From positions 310,001 through 374,000 of the forward strand of contig JADZEQ010000001.1 of assembly GCA_020850455.1 (NCBI GenBank): a DNA stretch of 64,000 nt, read 5' to 3'. This DNA is from Sphingomonadaceae bacterium. GTDB taxonomy: Bacteria; Pseudomonadota; Alphaproteobacteria; Sphingomonadales; Sphingomonadaceae. This document shows positions 11,996 to 20,742 of the stretch, piece by piece; position 1 is the stretch's first letter; the number at the start of each line of letters is the position of its first letter. The notes beneath the pieces are model-generated. The model was not told the origin of the DNA. It worked only from the letters and a program-made list of their open reading frames with translations, and searched no databases. The position numbers and the translations under genes are program-made.

Positions 11996-12961
11996 TCAGC
12001 GCGCTTCGTAGGCGTTAAGTCGCGGCCCGAGTTGATTTGCGCCCAAGGCAAGGCGCTGCCCGGACCAATTGGCGACAAAAACGCTGGAACGGTCTATTCC
12101 ATCCCCAATGCGCGCGACATTGTCACGGATGGACAGGCCAGCGCTGCTATTGTCCTGCGCCTCAGCCGCGACCGCAATAAAGGCCGAATAATTTTCCTTG
12201 TTCGCTCCTTGAACAAAAAAATTGCCCCTAATTTCGCCCGTGGCACCCGCTGGAAGGTCAATCATATAGTTGGTTTCCCGGCCCAGCGTGTCATCAAAGC
12301 TGCAATCCGAAATGAGGATATGTGGCGAACGGCTTTTGACATAATGTCCGCCGGTACCGCGTTCAAAACGTGACCGCGTGACAATCACCTGCGCATAATC
12401 CCCGACATAGAGCGAATGTGACGGCCCGCCATCATTGCGCCCAAGGCCGGAAAAGGTCGAGCGGTCAATGCGGATGGTCGATCCCTCATCCGGCCCAGTT
12501 AAAATCCCCTGTTCCGAATTACGAAACAGGCTTTGACTGACCATCAAATTTCCCTGTTCGAGCCGGATGCCTGCCCCATTTAGGTCGGGCACGGCCATAT
12601 TCTGAAAAACGATACCCACCACGCTCGCACCGCCGCCGCGCAGGACGAGTGCAGCCTTATCCTCACATGCCACACCGTCAAATATGGCACGCCCGGGTTC
12701 CGCGCTTTCAAAATGCACCACACCTTCGGTTTGCACGGCACATTCGCGGTATATGCCGGGCGCCAGCAGCACTGTCCCTTCGTTCGCTCCGATGGCGTCG
12801 ACCGCTTGCTGTACACTGGCAAAACGACGGCCAAGTTCGGGCACGCTGACCCCTTGCGCCATAACAGGCGCAGCAAAGGCAGCTACAGACAGGGCGATGA
12901 GTGTGCGAGCGATGAACGTCGCCTGTCTATGCGCCTGCTCTATGTTGCCAGACAAGCGCAT
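11996..12961 (-). CDS. Exported right-handed beta-helix repeat protein
   Basis: The 321-residue protein has a signal peptide (ALSVAAFAAPVMAQG, cleavage near residue 36) and repeated short beta-strand coils from about residue 80 on (IVFQNMAVPDLNGAGIRLEQG, QSLFRNSEQGILTG, RSTFSGLGRNDGG, RSRFERGTGGHYVKS, DCSFDDTLGRETN). This is the pectate-lyase-like beta-helix fold seen in polysaccharide-active enzymes and adhesins. No catalytic site is evident. CAGGGTAA precedes the ATG, only 13 bases after the metH stop, so it may be the last gene of the methionine operon. Confidence 0.75.
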   Translation of the reverse strand: MRLSGNIEQAHRQATFIARTLIALSVAAFAAPVMAQGVSVPELGRRFASVQQAVDAIGANEGTVLLAPGIYRECAVQTEGVVHFESAEPGRAIFDGVACEDKAALVLRGGGASVVGIVFQNMAVPDLNGAGIRLEQGNLMVSQSLFRNSEQGILTGPDEGSTIRIDRSTFSGLGRNDGGPSHSLYVGDYAQVIVTRSRFERGTGGHYVKSRSPHILISDCSFDDTLGRETNYMIDLPAGATGEIRGNFFVQGANKENYSAFIAVAAEAQDNSSAGLSIRDNVARIGDGIDRSSVFVANWSGQRLALGANQLGPRLNAYEAR

Positions 12962-12974
12962 TTACCCTGTGACC

Positions 12975-15590
12975 CTAGTCCAGATTGGGACGCAGCCAGC
13001 GGCGCGCCTGATCCAATGCCACGCCGCGCCGCACCGCATATTCTGTTAATTGTTCCTCACCGATGCGGGCAACCCCAAAATATGCAGCTTCAGGGTGGCC
13101 GAAATAAAAGCCCGAAACCGCTGCGGTTGGCAGCATAGCAAAATGATCGGTTAATGTGATGCCCGCCCGTTCTGTCGCCCCCAACATATCAAACAATATC
13201 GGCTTCAAGCTATGATCGGGACAGGCGGGATAGCCCGGTGCTGGACGGATGCCGCGATATTCTTCCCTTATCAGGGCTTCGTTGGTCAATTGTTCGCCCG
13301 GCGCATAACCCCACAGGACGCGCCGGACATGTGCATGCAAACGTTCGGCAAAGGCTTCAGCAAAACGGTCACACAGTGCCTTCAGCAAAATGTCGCTATA
13401 ATCATCCTTGTCGGTACGAAATCGTTCGAGATGCGGTTCCGCGCCATGGATACCGACTGCAAAGCCGCCAATCCAGTCGCCATCGACATCGACGAAGTCG
13501 GCTAGGCACATATTGGCGCGCCCTTCGCGCTTTTTAATCTGCTGTCGCAAGAAGGGCAGGCGCCGATGTTCCTCATCCTCCATATGGACGATCACATCAT
13601 CGCCGTCGCGGCGGCACGGCCATAGACCCGCGACACCGCGCGCGGTCAGCCATTTTTCGCTGACGATTTTGTCGAGCATCGACTGCGCGTCGGCGAACAA
13701 GCCGCGCGCGCTTTCACCGACGATCTTGTCCTCCAAAATATTGGGGTAGGTGCCAGCCAACTCCCACGCGCGGAAAAAGGGCGTCCAGTCGAAGTGATCG
13801 ACAAGATCGGCCAGATCCCAATCATCAAAATGGTGGATACCCGGCTGTTCGGGCGGCGGCGGCTTGATGTGCATGTCTGCAACAAAGGCGTTGGCGCGGG
13901 CATCCTCCAGCGTCGCGAGAACGCTTTGCCCCTTACCTTCGCGCACCGCGCGAACATGCGCATATTCCCCGGCCACTTCGGCGACAAAGGCATCCCTGCC
14001 GCTTTCGCTGACCAAAGTGGTGGCGACCCCTACCGCGCGGCTGGCGTCAAGGACATGGATGACTGGCCCATCATAGGCCGGGTCGATACGCAGCGCCGTG
14101 TGGACTTTGGAGGTTGTCGCGCCGCCGATCAGCAACGGCATGGTCATTTTGGCGCGGCCCATTTCCTCCGCCACCGTGACCATCTCATCAAGGCTGGGGG
14201 TGATAAGGCCGGACAGCCCGATCATGTCAGCGTCATTCTCATTCGCCGCCTTCAAAATATCCGTCCACGGCACCATCACGCCAAGATCGATCACCTCGTA
14301 GCCATTACACTGCAGGACGACGCCAACGATATTTTTTCCAATATCATGCACATCGCCCTTGACCGTCGCCATGACGATCCGCCCTTTGGCGCGCGTGCCC
14401 TCCTCCTTCTCGGCCTCGATAAAAGGGATGAGGTGCGCCACCGCTTTTTTCATGACCCGTGCCGATTTGACCACTTGCGGCAGGAACATCTTGCCCGATC
14501 CGAACAGGTCGCCGACAATGTTCATCCCATCCATCAACGGCCCTTCGATGACGCTGATCGGTCGTTGGTTCGCCGCCACGGCCGCTAATCGCGCCTCCTC
14601 CGTATCGGGGACGATATGCGCATCAATCCCCTTGACCAACGCATGTTCCAGCCGCCGATTAACCGGCCAACCGCGCCATTCCTCAGCCGCTTTCTCTGCT
14701 TCGGGCGAGGTGCCGCGATATTTTTCGGCAAGCGTAATCAATCGTTCGGTTGCGCCATCATCACGATTGAGGATCACATCCTCACACGCGGTGCGCAATT
14801 CAGGGTCAATCGCATCATAAATATCGAGCTGCCCCGCATTGACGATCGCCATGTCCATGCCTGCGGGAATGGCATGGTACAGGAAGACGGAATGCATCGC
14901 GCGGCGCACAACTTCATTTCCGCGAAAGGAAAAGCTGAGGTTCGACAGCCCGCCCGAAATATGGACGTGCGGACAAGTACGACGAATTTCCTGCGTCGCT
15001 TCGATAAAATCGACCGCATAATTATCATGTTCGGAAAGGCCGGTTGCTACCGCAAAAATATTCGGGTCAAAGATTATATCTTCGGATGGAAAGCCAATGC
15101 CGGTCAACAATTGATATGCGCGTTGGCAAATTTCGACTTTGCGCGCCTTGGTGTCTGCCTGCCCCACCTCATCAAAGGCCATGACTACCACTGCCGCACC
15201 ATAGGCCATGCAGCGCCGCGCCTGATCCACAAAGGACTCCACCCCCTCCTTCATGCTGATCGAGTTGACGATCGGTTTGCCCGGAACGCATTTTAAGCCC
15301 GCCTCAATCACCGACCATTTGGATGAATCGATCATTACCGGCACGCGCGCAATGTCGGGTTCGGCCGCAATGAGTTTGAGGAAGGTGGTCATCGCCTCAA
15401 CCGCGTCGAGCAAGCCTTCGTCCATATTGACGTCGATTATCTGCGCGCCATTTTCGACTTGCTGGCGCGCTACATCCACCGCCTTGGCATAGTCGCCCGC
15501 CATGATCAGCTTTTTGAAGGCGGCCGATCCGGTGACATTGGTGCGTTCGCCAATATTGACGAAGCGGGATGAGGATAGGCTCTGATTCAT
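12975..15590 (-). CDS. metH: Methionine synthase, folate/cobalamin/activation part (MetH C-terminal polypeptide)
   Basis: The 871-residue protein holds MetH domains two to four. The pterin-binding barrel begins at residue 8 ([13 protein letters not shown]), a cobalamin cap and Rossmann domain follow with the B12-ligating motif DVHDIGKN near residue 416, and the C-terminal activation domain includes [12 protein letters not shown]. It transfers a methyl group from 5-methyltetrahydrofolate to B12 and on to homocysteine. The homocysteine-binding domain is on the separate upstream gene, 33 bases away. The stop/start gap has no remnant coding sequence. Confidence 0.95.
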   Translation of the reverse strand: MNQSLSSSRFVNIGERTNVTGSAAFKKLIMAGDYAKAVDVARQQVENGAQIIDVNMDEGLLDAVEAMTTFLKLIAAEPDIARVPVMIDSSKWSVIEAGLKCVPGKPIVNSISMKEGVESFVDQARRCMAYGAAVVVMAFDEVGQADTKARKVEICQRAYQLLTGIGFPSEDIIFDPNIFAVATGLSEHDNYAVDFIEATQEIRRTCPHVHISGGLSNLSFSFRGNEVVRRAMHSVFLYHAIPAGMDMAIVNAGQLDIYDAIDPELRTACEDVILNRDDGATERLITLAEKYRGTSPEAEKAAEEWRGWPVNRRLEHALVKGIDAHIVPDTEEARLAAVAANQRPISVIEGPLMDGMNIVGDLFGSGKMFLPQVVKSARVMKKAVAHLIPFIEAEKEEGTRAKGRIVMATVKGDVHDIGKNIVGVVLQCNGYEVIDLGVMVPWTDILKAANENDADMIGLSGLITPSLDEMVTVAEEMGRAKMTMPLLIGGATTSKVHTALRIDPAYDGPVIHVLDASRAVGVATTLVSESGRDAFVAEVAGEYAHVRAVREGKGQSVLATLEDARANAFVADMHIKPPPPEQPGIHHFDDWDLADLVDHFDWTPFFRAWELAGTYPNILEDKIVGESARGLFADAQSMLDKIVSEKWLTARGVAGLWPCRRDGDDVIVHMEDEEHRRLPFLRQQIKKREGRANMCLADFVDVDGDWIGGFAVGIHGAEPHLERFRTDKDDYSDILLKALCDRFAEAFAERLHAHVRRVLWGYAPGEQLTNEALIREEYRGIRPAPGYPACPDHSLKPILFDMLGATERAGITLTDHFAMLPTAAVSGFYFGHPEAAYFGVARIGEEQLTEYAVRRGVALDQARRWLRPNLD

Positions 15591-15623
15591 TATCGTTCCA
15601 AAATCGGTAATTGCGTCGAGGCC

Positions 15624-16682
15624 TCAGGCAGCCATGACGAAGGGGTCCAGACCGGCAAGGCGGGTGCGCGCGTCCAATGTTGGCAACAGACGAGGGGCGC
15701 AACCGGCAATGGCATCGCGCATCGCCGCGATATGTGCTGGCGTCGACCCGCAACAGCCCCCCAATATATTGACCTGCCCTGCCGTCGCCCATTCACCGAC
15801 CAATGCTGCCGTTTCAGCAGGCAGTTCGTCATATTCGCCCAGTTCATTGGGTAGACCGGCATTGGGATAGACCATCAGCAGGCAATCGGCGATGGCACTG
15901 AGGCTGCGGACATGTGGGCGCAATTGAGTCGCACCAAAGGAACAGTTAAGCCCTACGGTCAACGGCTTTGCATGGCGCACCGCATACCAGAAAGCCTCCA
16001 CGCTATGGCCCGATAAATTGCGTCCAGACAAGTCGGTCAACGTCATCGACAGCATGATCGGCAGGTCGATACCGCGCGTCGTCGCCACGTCGAGCACCGC
16101 AAATATCCCTGCTTTGGCATTTAGTGTATCGAATATGGTTTCGATCAGGATGAAATCGACACCACCTTCGACCAAGGCGTCAATCTGCTGCGCATAAACC
16201 GCCTTGAGTTGGTCGAAATCGACTTCTCGATAGCCCGGATCATTAACGTCGGGTGACAGGGAAAGCGTTTTGTTGGTTGGGCCAACCGCGCCGGCGACAA
16301 AGCGGCGGCGGCCATCGCGCGCGCTATATTCATCGGCAACACGCCGGGTTATGCGCGCATTGGCAATGTTCAGATCACGCACCAATGCCTCTGCACCATA
16401 GTCCGCCTGGCTGATCGACGTAGAGGAAAATGTGTTGGTCGAAATAATGTCCGAACCAGCGTCAAGATAGGCACGGGCGATTTTCTCGATAACCAACGGC
16501 TTGGTTAGCGCCAAAATATCATTATTACCCTTTTGATCACGCGGGAGGCCAAGGTCGCCGGCATAATCTGCCTCCCCCAAAGCATAGGTTTGGATTTGCG
16601 TGCCCCACGCCCCATCGGTCAACAATATGCGCTGTTGTGCCGCGTCCATCAGCGCCTGACGCGCACTCAATGGGCTGCTCAT
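15624..16682 (-). CDS. Homocysteine-binding subunit of split methionine synthase (MetH N-terminal polypeptide)
   Basis: The 352-residue protein is the homocysteine S-methyltransferase barrel of MetH. LLTDGAWGTQIQ marks the N terminus, and the zinc cysteines lie in VGLNCSFG and NILGGCCGSTP. It ends just after that domain, where full-length MetH would run on into the pterin domain. The next gene supplies the rest, so the two polypeptides should act together to make methionine. The ATG at 16682 overlaps the metF stop as ATGA, indicating coupled translation. Confidence 0.93.
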   Translation of the reverse strand: MSSPLSARQALMDAAQQRILLTDGAWGTQIQTYALGEADYAGDLGLPRDQKGNNDILALTKPLVIEKIARAYLDAGSDIISTNTFSSTSISQADYGAEALVRDLNIANARITRRVADEYSARDGRRRFVAGAVGPTNKTLSLSPDVNDPGYREVDFDQLKAVYAQQIDALVEGGVDFILIETIFDTLNAKAGIFAVLDVATTRGIDLPIMLSMTLTDLSGRNLSGHSVEAFWYAVRHAKPLTVGLNCSFGATQLRPHVRSLSAIADCLLMVYPNAGLPNELGEYDELPAETAALVGEWATAGQVNILGGCCGSTPAHIAAMRDAIAGCAPRLLPTLDARTRLAGLDPFVMAA

Positions 16683-17593
16683 GCCGCCGCTCCTATGATG
16701 TTTGCCGGGCGCAACCCCAGCATGTGGCAAACGGCAAAGGTCAGTTCTGCTCGGTTTAGGGTATAGAAATGGAAATCGCGCACCCCGCCTTCGTACAATT
16801 TGAGGCATAGTTCCGCAGCGGCGCTGGCAGCGACCAATTGCCGCGCGTCGGGGCTGTCCTCCAGCCCCGCGAACAGCTTGCGCAACCAATCGGGCACATC
16901 GGTGCCGCACATCGCCGACATCCGCTCTATCCCCGCAAAATTGGTTATCGGCATAATGCCGGGGACGATTTCAGCATCTATTCCGGCCGCCGCCACGGCG
17001 TCCCGGAATCGAAAAAAGGTTTCGGGCGCAAAGAAAAATTGGGTAATCGCGCGGCTCGCCCCGGCATCCAGTTTCTGCTTTAGGTTATCGAGGTCGGCCG
17101 CTGCTGACCGTGCATCAGGGTGGGTTTCGGGATAGGCGCTCACCGAAATTTCAAAGGGCGCTATGTCACGCAGCCCGGCAACCAGTTCGACAGCATTCGC
17201 ATAACCTTGGGGGTGTGGGCGATATTTCTCACCCTTGACAGGCGGGTCGCCGCGCAGCGCGACGATATGGCGCACTCCGGATTCCCAATATGCCTCTGCC
17301 ACCGCGCGAATATCATCGCGCGTTGCATCGACACAGGTCAGATGTGCCGCCGCTGCAATCGGCGTTTCGGCAGCGATGCGCGCAACCGTTGCATGGGTGC
17401 GTTCGCGCGTCGAACCACCCGCGCCATAGGTTACCGAAACAAAGCGCGGACCAAAGGGGGCCAGCGTTTCAATCGACTGCCACAATTGCTGGTGCATCGC
17501 ATCGGTCTTGGGCGGAAAAAATTCAAAGCTGACCGCCACATCGCCCGACAGATCGGCGAACAAGGGTTTGGCTGGGCTCGGTGTGTCAGTCAT
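16679..17593 (-). CDS. metF: 5,10-methylenetetrahydrofolate reductase
   Basis: The 304-residue flavoprotein makes the 5-methyltetrahydrofolate used by MetH. It has the N-terminal catalytic glutamate in VSFEFFPPK, VTYGAGGST, HLTCVDATRDDI, ALRGDPP (flavin site) and GIMPITNF. Length is typical of bacterial MetF. The ATG at 17593 (MTDTPSPAK) is preferred over an upstream TTG-type start. It lies between the ArsR-like regulator (47 bases upstream) and the homocysteine-binding MetH gene (4-base overlap), in one operon. Confidence 0.95.
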   Translation of the reverse strand: MTDTPSPAKPLFADLSGDVAVSFEFFPPKTDAMHQQLWQSIETLAPFGPRFVSVTYGAGGSTRERTHATVARIAAETPIAAAAHLTCVDATRDDIRAVAEAYWESGVRHIVALRGDPPVKGEKYRPHPQGYANAVELVAGLRDIAPFEISVSAYPETHPDARSAAADLDNLKQKLDAGASRAITQFFFAPETFFRFRDAVAAAGIDAEIVPGIMPITNFAGIERMSAMCGTDVPDWLRKLFAGLEDSPDARQLVAASAAAELCLKLYEGGVRDFHFYTLNRAELTFAVCHMLGLRPANIIGAAA

Positions 17594-17640
17594 ATGCAAT
17601 CTTACTTTCTTTTGGCCTATTATCTTTTGGTTCAAACCGC

Positions 17641-18651
17641 TTATCGCGTTGGGCTGGTGTCACTGCGCCGCCTGCCGAGCCAGATTTTGACGGTGAGTTC
17701 GCCGCCCGACAGTGCTTCGGTTAATTCGGCGATAATCCCCGCGCTCGAAAACCAGCCGCGAATCTGCCCGTCTGAAAAGCCCAGCCGAACATGCGCCGCA
17801 TCGCGGCGCAAATCTTCACGGTCATGCGGCGCAAAATCCACAATCAACAAATGTCCCGACGGTGCCAGAACGCGCGACGCCTCCGCAATGACGGTGCCGG
17901 GCGTCGCGGCAAAATGCAGCACTTGATGCATCACCACCGTATCAACGCTGGCTTCGGGAAAGGGCAGCGACAAAAAATCGCCAGTCAGAAACTCTGCATT
18001 GGGGATTGTATCTGCTAGATGCGCGCGGGCGATGCGTAACATTTCGGGGCTGCGGTCGAGCGTACTGACCCTGCTGGCGGTCGGCCCCAATATCGCCGCC
18101 ATCCGCCCGGTACCTGTGCCAACGTCCAGCAAATGGCCCACGCGACGGTTACGCATGATGGCGAGGATAGCGCGCTCCACCTCTTCCTCAGCAACATGGA
18201 GCGACCGGATGGCGTCCCATTCATTGGCATGATTGGCGAAATAACGCGTCGCCGCCGCTTCGCGTTCGGCGCGTACCGCATCCAGACGCGCTGAATCCTG
18301 CCGACTAAAGCGCCCTTCATCGGGGGACATTGCCACCGCATCAATCAAGGCAAACAGCGCGTGAATGCGTTCGCCGCGTGTCAAGCGGACGAAAACCCAA
18401 CTCCCTTCCTTGCGCCGTTCGGCAAGGCCCGATTCCTCCAGCAATCGAACATGACGCGAAACGCGCGGCTGGCTTTGGTCCAGCAATATCGCCAGTTCAC
18501 CGATCGCCAATTCAAAGCGGCGCAGCAGCAATAATATGCGCAGCCGCGTTGGATCATTCACCGCGCGGAATAAATCAACCAGACCAAAGGGGGGTGTTGC
18601 CGAATCATCGACCGTCGCAGCAATGGCGGAGGCGGCAAGCGGGCTATCCAT
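17641..18651 (-). CDS. ArsR-family regulator fused to a SAM-dependent methyltransferase domain
   Basis: The 336-residue protein has a winged helix (about residues 20-95: VNDPTRLRILLLL, SQPRVSRHVRLLEESGL) and a class I methyltransferase domain (about 150-300) with motif I LLDVGTGTGRMAAIL. No metal-binding ArsR cysteines are visible. Known ArsR-type regulators that sense SAM or SAH control methionine genes; the operon position directly before metF and metH fits such a role here. The ATG at 18651 starts almost at the predicted transcription start, so the message may be leaderless. A perfect palindrome lies over its promoter, implying autoregulation. Confidence 0.88.
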   Translation of the reverse strand: MDSPLAASAIAATVDDSATPPFGLVDLFRAVNDPTRLRILLLLRRFELAIGELAILLDQSQPRVSRHVRLLEESGLAERRKEGSWVFVRLTRGERIHALFALIDAVAMSPDEGRFSRQDSARLDAVRAEREAAATRYFANHANEWDAIRSLHVAEEEVERAILAIMRNRRVGHLLDVGTGTGRMAAILGPTASRVSTLDRSPEMLRIARAHLADTIPNAEFLTGDFLSLPFPEASVDTVVMHQVLHFAATPGTVIAEASRVLAPSGHLLIVDFAPHDREDLRRDAAHVRLGFSDGQIRGWFSSAGIIAELTEALSGGELTVKIWLGRRRSDTSPTR

Positions 18652-18658
18652 GGGCAAT

Positions 18659-18680
18659 CATATAAAGACATCTTTATATG
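18659..18680. promoter_or_regulatory. Perfect palindromic operator of the methionine operon
   Basis: The arms CATATAAAGA and TCTTTATATG are exact reverse complements separated by 2 bases. The palindrome covers the -10 hexamer (18659-18664) and nearly all the spacer up to the -35 (18682-18687). It ends 8 bases before the ATG of the ArsR-methyltransferase gene. This AT-rich form fits an ArsR-type dimer, here most likely the product of the adjacent gene. Confidence 0.78.
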
Positions 18681-18687
18681 AGGTCAA
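18659..18687 (-). promoter_or_regulatory. Promoter of the regulator-metF-metH operon
   Basis: On the minus strand, -35 TTGACC (18682-18687) and -10 TATATG (18659-18664) are 17 bases apart. The predicted start of transcription is 18652 or 18651, within a base of the ATG at 18651, which would give a leaderless mRNA. Confidence 0.6.
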
Positions 18688-18899
18688 TCAGCAGCAAGCG
18701 CATAAAACCCTACCAAATTGCTTGAAATATCGACAGACTGCACAGCGTTGGGGACAGGGCCAAAAAAATTACGCATAAAAATGTATGAAAGCCGTTGCAC
18801 CCTTCGCCCAGAGTCACTAAATCGCCGCCCGTTGCCCCACGGGCCTGCATGTCGCAGCGAACCGATGGCAGCTACGATTTGCTTAGAGGGGTGTCCCAC

Positions 18900-19160
18900 A
18901 TGAAAAAGATTGCTCTTTCGCTCGTTCTCGCTTCGGGTCTCGCGCTGACCGCCTGCTCGCAGCCGGCTGCTGAAACCACCGAATCGACCGACGCTGCTGC
19001 TCCGGCTGCTGACGCCGCGATGACTCCGGCTGCTGACGCCGCTGCTGCTCCGGCCGCTGACGCCGCTGCTGCTCCGGCCGCTGACGCCGCTGCTGCTCCG
19101 GCCGCTGACGCCGCTGCCGCTCCGGCTGCTGCTCCGGCTGCTGACGCTCCGGCGAAGTAA
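18900..19160 (+). CDS. Alanine-rich lipoprotein with internal repeats
   Basis: The 86-residue protein has a lipoprotein signal (MKKIALSLVLASGLALTAC, lipobox LTAC). The mature part is almost entirely Ala, Pro and Asp, with the unit ADAAAAPA repeated. The underlying DNA is a 24-base tandem repeat. The product is probably a tethered, disordered envelope lipoprotein of unknown role. The 248 bases upstream, back to the divergent regulator gene, show no other gene. A rho-independent terminator follows at 19191-19225. Confidence 0.8.
   Translation: MKKIALSLVLASGLALTACSQPAAETTESTDAAAPAADAAMTPAADAAAAPAADAAAAPAADAAAAPAADAAAAPAAAPAADAPAK
19008..19127 (+). repeat. Five 24-base tandem repeats within the lipoprotein gene
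   Basis: Units begin GCTGACGCCGC at 19008, 19032, 19056, 19080 and 19104. The three middle copies are identical and the first and last differ by a few bases. Each unit encodes ADAAAAPA or a variant. Identical copies suggest recent slippage, so copy number may vary between strains. Confidence 0.9.
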
Positions 19161-19190
19161 GCTTCGGACGCTATAAAGCGTTTAAGGAAG

Positions 19191-19225
19191 GGGTCGTCAC
19201 CTTATGGTGGCGGCCCTTTTCTTTT
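19191..19225 (+). terminator. Rho-independent terminator after the repeat lipoprotein
   Basis: An 11-base-pair stem (GGGTCGTCACC with GGTGGCGGCCC, two G-U pairs, TTAT loop) is followed by TTTTCTTTT. Confidence 0.85.
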
Positions 19226-19242
19226 GTGGCATAAGCAGCTGC

Positions 19243-19467
19243 ATGTTTCGCGCCCTCCCCCCCTTCCTCCTGTTGCTTGTTTCCGCCTGTTCCGCGTCGG
19301 ACACACCGCGCGCCGATGGATTGACCGCAGGCGAACATGACAAGCTCGAAGCCGCCGCCGCGCGACTCGATAGTCGGGCGACGCCCCCGGGCACTGCGGA
19401 CGCAGCGGCGCTCGAAGCCGATGTAACGCAGCGGCTCGACGCCGACATGACGGCAAAGCGCCCCTGA
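19243..19467 (+). CDS. Small putative lipoprotein
   Basis: The 74-residue product begins MFRALPPFLLLLVSACSAS, with a lipobox (VSAC) at about residues 14-17. The rest is polar and acidic: GEHDKLEAAAARLDSR, then ADVTQRLDADMTAKRP. No family is recognised. The start at 19243 gives a clean lipoprotein signal; an in-frame ATG at 19204 would fall inside the preceding terminator. Support is limited to the lipobox and an intact frame. Confidence 0.5.
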   Translation: MFRALPPFLLLLVSACSASDTPRADGLTAGEHDKLEAAAARLDSRATPPGTADAAALEADVTQRLDADMTAKRP

Positions 19468-19632
19468 ATTGCGGCAATTGGCGCACACGACATAACGCAC
19501 CCTTGCAAATTGGCAGCGAATAGGGAAGCTGTGCGCGAAGGGATTACGCGACTTTCCCCCATGTTGGAGTCGCTGACCCTTTTGCGCGGCTTGAGCTGTG
19601 TATATTCTGTGGGACTGCAAGGGAATTTATCG

Positions 19633-19971
19633 ATGAAGAAATTGCTGATCGTTGCTGCGGTTGCCGGCCTGTCGCTGGCTGGCTGCTCCTCGCAAACTGA
19701 AAATGCTGCGGCCGACGCCGCCAATGCCGCGGGCGATGCCGCAGCTGCGACGGGTGACGCTGCTGCCTCGGCCGCGACCGACGCTGCGCAAGCCACCACG
19801 GATGCTGCCGCTGCGGCGGGTGCCGCTGGCGCTGCCGCAACCGACGCTGCTACCACCGCCGCTGGCAATGCTGCTGGCGCTGCGGGTGATGCCGCACGTC
19901 AGGCCGCTGGCGATGCGATGGCCAAGGGTGGCGCTGCGATGCAGGCAGCTGGCGAAGAAATGAAGAAATAA
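19633..19971 (+). CDS. Alanine-rich, entericidin-like lipoprotein
   Basis: The 112-residue protein has a lipoprotein signal (MKKLLIVAAVAGLSLAGCSS, lipobox LAGC). Nearly all the remainder is alanine with periodic Asp/Thr (DAANAAGDAAAATGDAAAS), likely a long amphipathic or disordered helix, and it ends in MQAAGEEMKK. The signal resembles that of the gene at 18900, but the repeat unit differs. The upstream 165 bases contain no other gene. A short hairpin with a T-run follows. Confidence 0.78.
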   Translation: MKKLLIVAAVAGLSLAGCSSQTENAAADAANAAGDAAAATGDAAASAATDAAQATTDAAAAAGAAGAAATDAATTAAGNAAGAAGDAARQAAGDAMAKGGAAMQAAGEEMKK

Positions 19972-19987
19972 GCGGCAGCCGCTTTTT
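19970..19987 (+). terminator. Short rho-independent terminator
   Basis: AAGCGG-CAG-CCGCTT forms a 5-6-base-pair stem with a 3-base loop and is followed by TTTTT, just after the alanine-rich lipoprotein stop. Confidence 0.6.
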
Positions 19988-20046
19988 GTTCAAACGGGGG
20001 TCGTGGGTTCGCGCCTACGACCCCTTTTGCTGTAAAGTGACGGAAC

Positions 20047-20742
20047 TTGACGTTGTCCGACATACCGCCTGTGCACATCGTCTTTCCGCTATTCGTTGGC
20101 GTAACGCAGCTGGATTTTACAGGGCCGCTGCAATTTCTCTCCCGCCTGCCCGGTGCGCAAATCCACGTAGCGGCCGCGGATATGGCCCCCATAGCCACGG
20201 ATAGCGTGCTCCGCCTGTTGCCGACGACGTGCTTTGCCGATTGCCCGCCTGCCGACATATTATGCGTGCCGGGTGGCCATGGCGTGGCGGCCGCGCTCCA
20301 TGACCCGGCGATGCGCGATTTCATCTCCCGGCAAGCCGCATCGGCGCGCTGGGTGACCGCGGTCTGCACCGGTGCCTTCCTGCTCGGTGGCGCGGGCCTT
20401 CTCAGCGGCAAGCGCGCAACGACGCACTGGGCCTATCGTCATTTACTGCCGCTGGTCGGCGCCACACCAACGGACGGGCGGGTTGTGGAGGATGGGCATA
20501 TCATCACCGCAGGCGGGGTAACCAGCGGGATGGATTTTGCCCTAGCCCTGATCGCGCGTGAAGCGGGGGAGGATGTGGCACGCGCCATCCAACTCGCGCT
20601 CGAATATGATCCACAGCCACCCTTTACAGGCGGCCACCCCAACAGCGCACCCGCGCCCATATTCGCGCAGCTCCAATCACGCGTCTATGACGCCGCTGCC
20701 GCGCGTATGGCAGACGCCCTCGCCACTATGCCCAAAATTTAG
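20047..20742 (+). CDS. DJ-1/PfpI family protein (isonitrile hydratase-like)
   Basis: The 231-residue protein has the class I glutamine amidotransferase-like fold. The nucleophile elbow is AVCTGAFLLG with the cysteine near residue 107, after DILCVPGGHG with the upstream acidic turn. THWAYRH and TAGGVTSGMDFALALI match isonitrile hydratase-like and AraC-linked members, but no DNA-binding domain is present. The start is taken as TTG at 20047; a TTG at 20053 or GTG at 20068 is also possible, as no strong ribosome-binding site decides. The 3' end overlaps the convergent rhomboid gene by 17 bases. Confidence 0.82.
   Translation: MTLSDIPPVHIVFPLFVGVTQLDFTGPLQFLSRLPGAQIHVAAADMAPIATDSVLRLLPTTCFADCPPADILCVPGGHGVAAALHDPAMRDFISRQAASARWVTAVCTGAFLLGGAGLLSGKRATTHWAYRHLLPLVGATPTDGRVVEDGHIITAGGVTSGMDFALALIAREAGEDVARAIQLALEYDPQPPFTGGHPNSAPAPIFAQLQSRVYDAAAARMADALATMPKI

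Noticed and set aside
15591..15623. Frameshift joining the two metH genes
   Set aside because: The 33-base gap holds no coding continuation, both genes have clean domain ends, and the downstream ATG begins exactly at the pterin-binding domain, so a real split is the simpler reading.
18688..18899. Cobalamin or SAM riboswitch ahead of the methionine operon
   Set aside because: The promoter start falls at the first ATG, so there is no leader RNA in which a riboswitch could fold.
19008..19127. Regularly spaced 24-base repeats as a CRISPR array
   Set aside because: The repeats are direct, without spacers, and form a continuous coding frame for an Ala/Pro/Asp lipoprotein.
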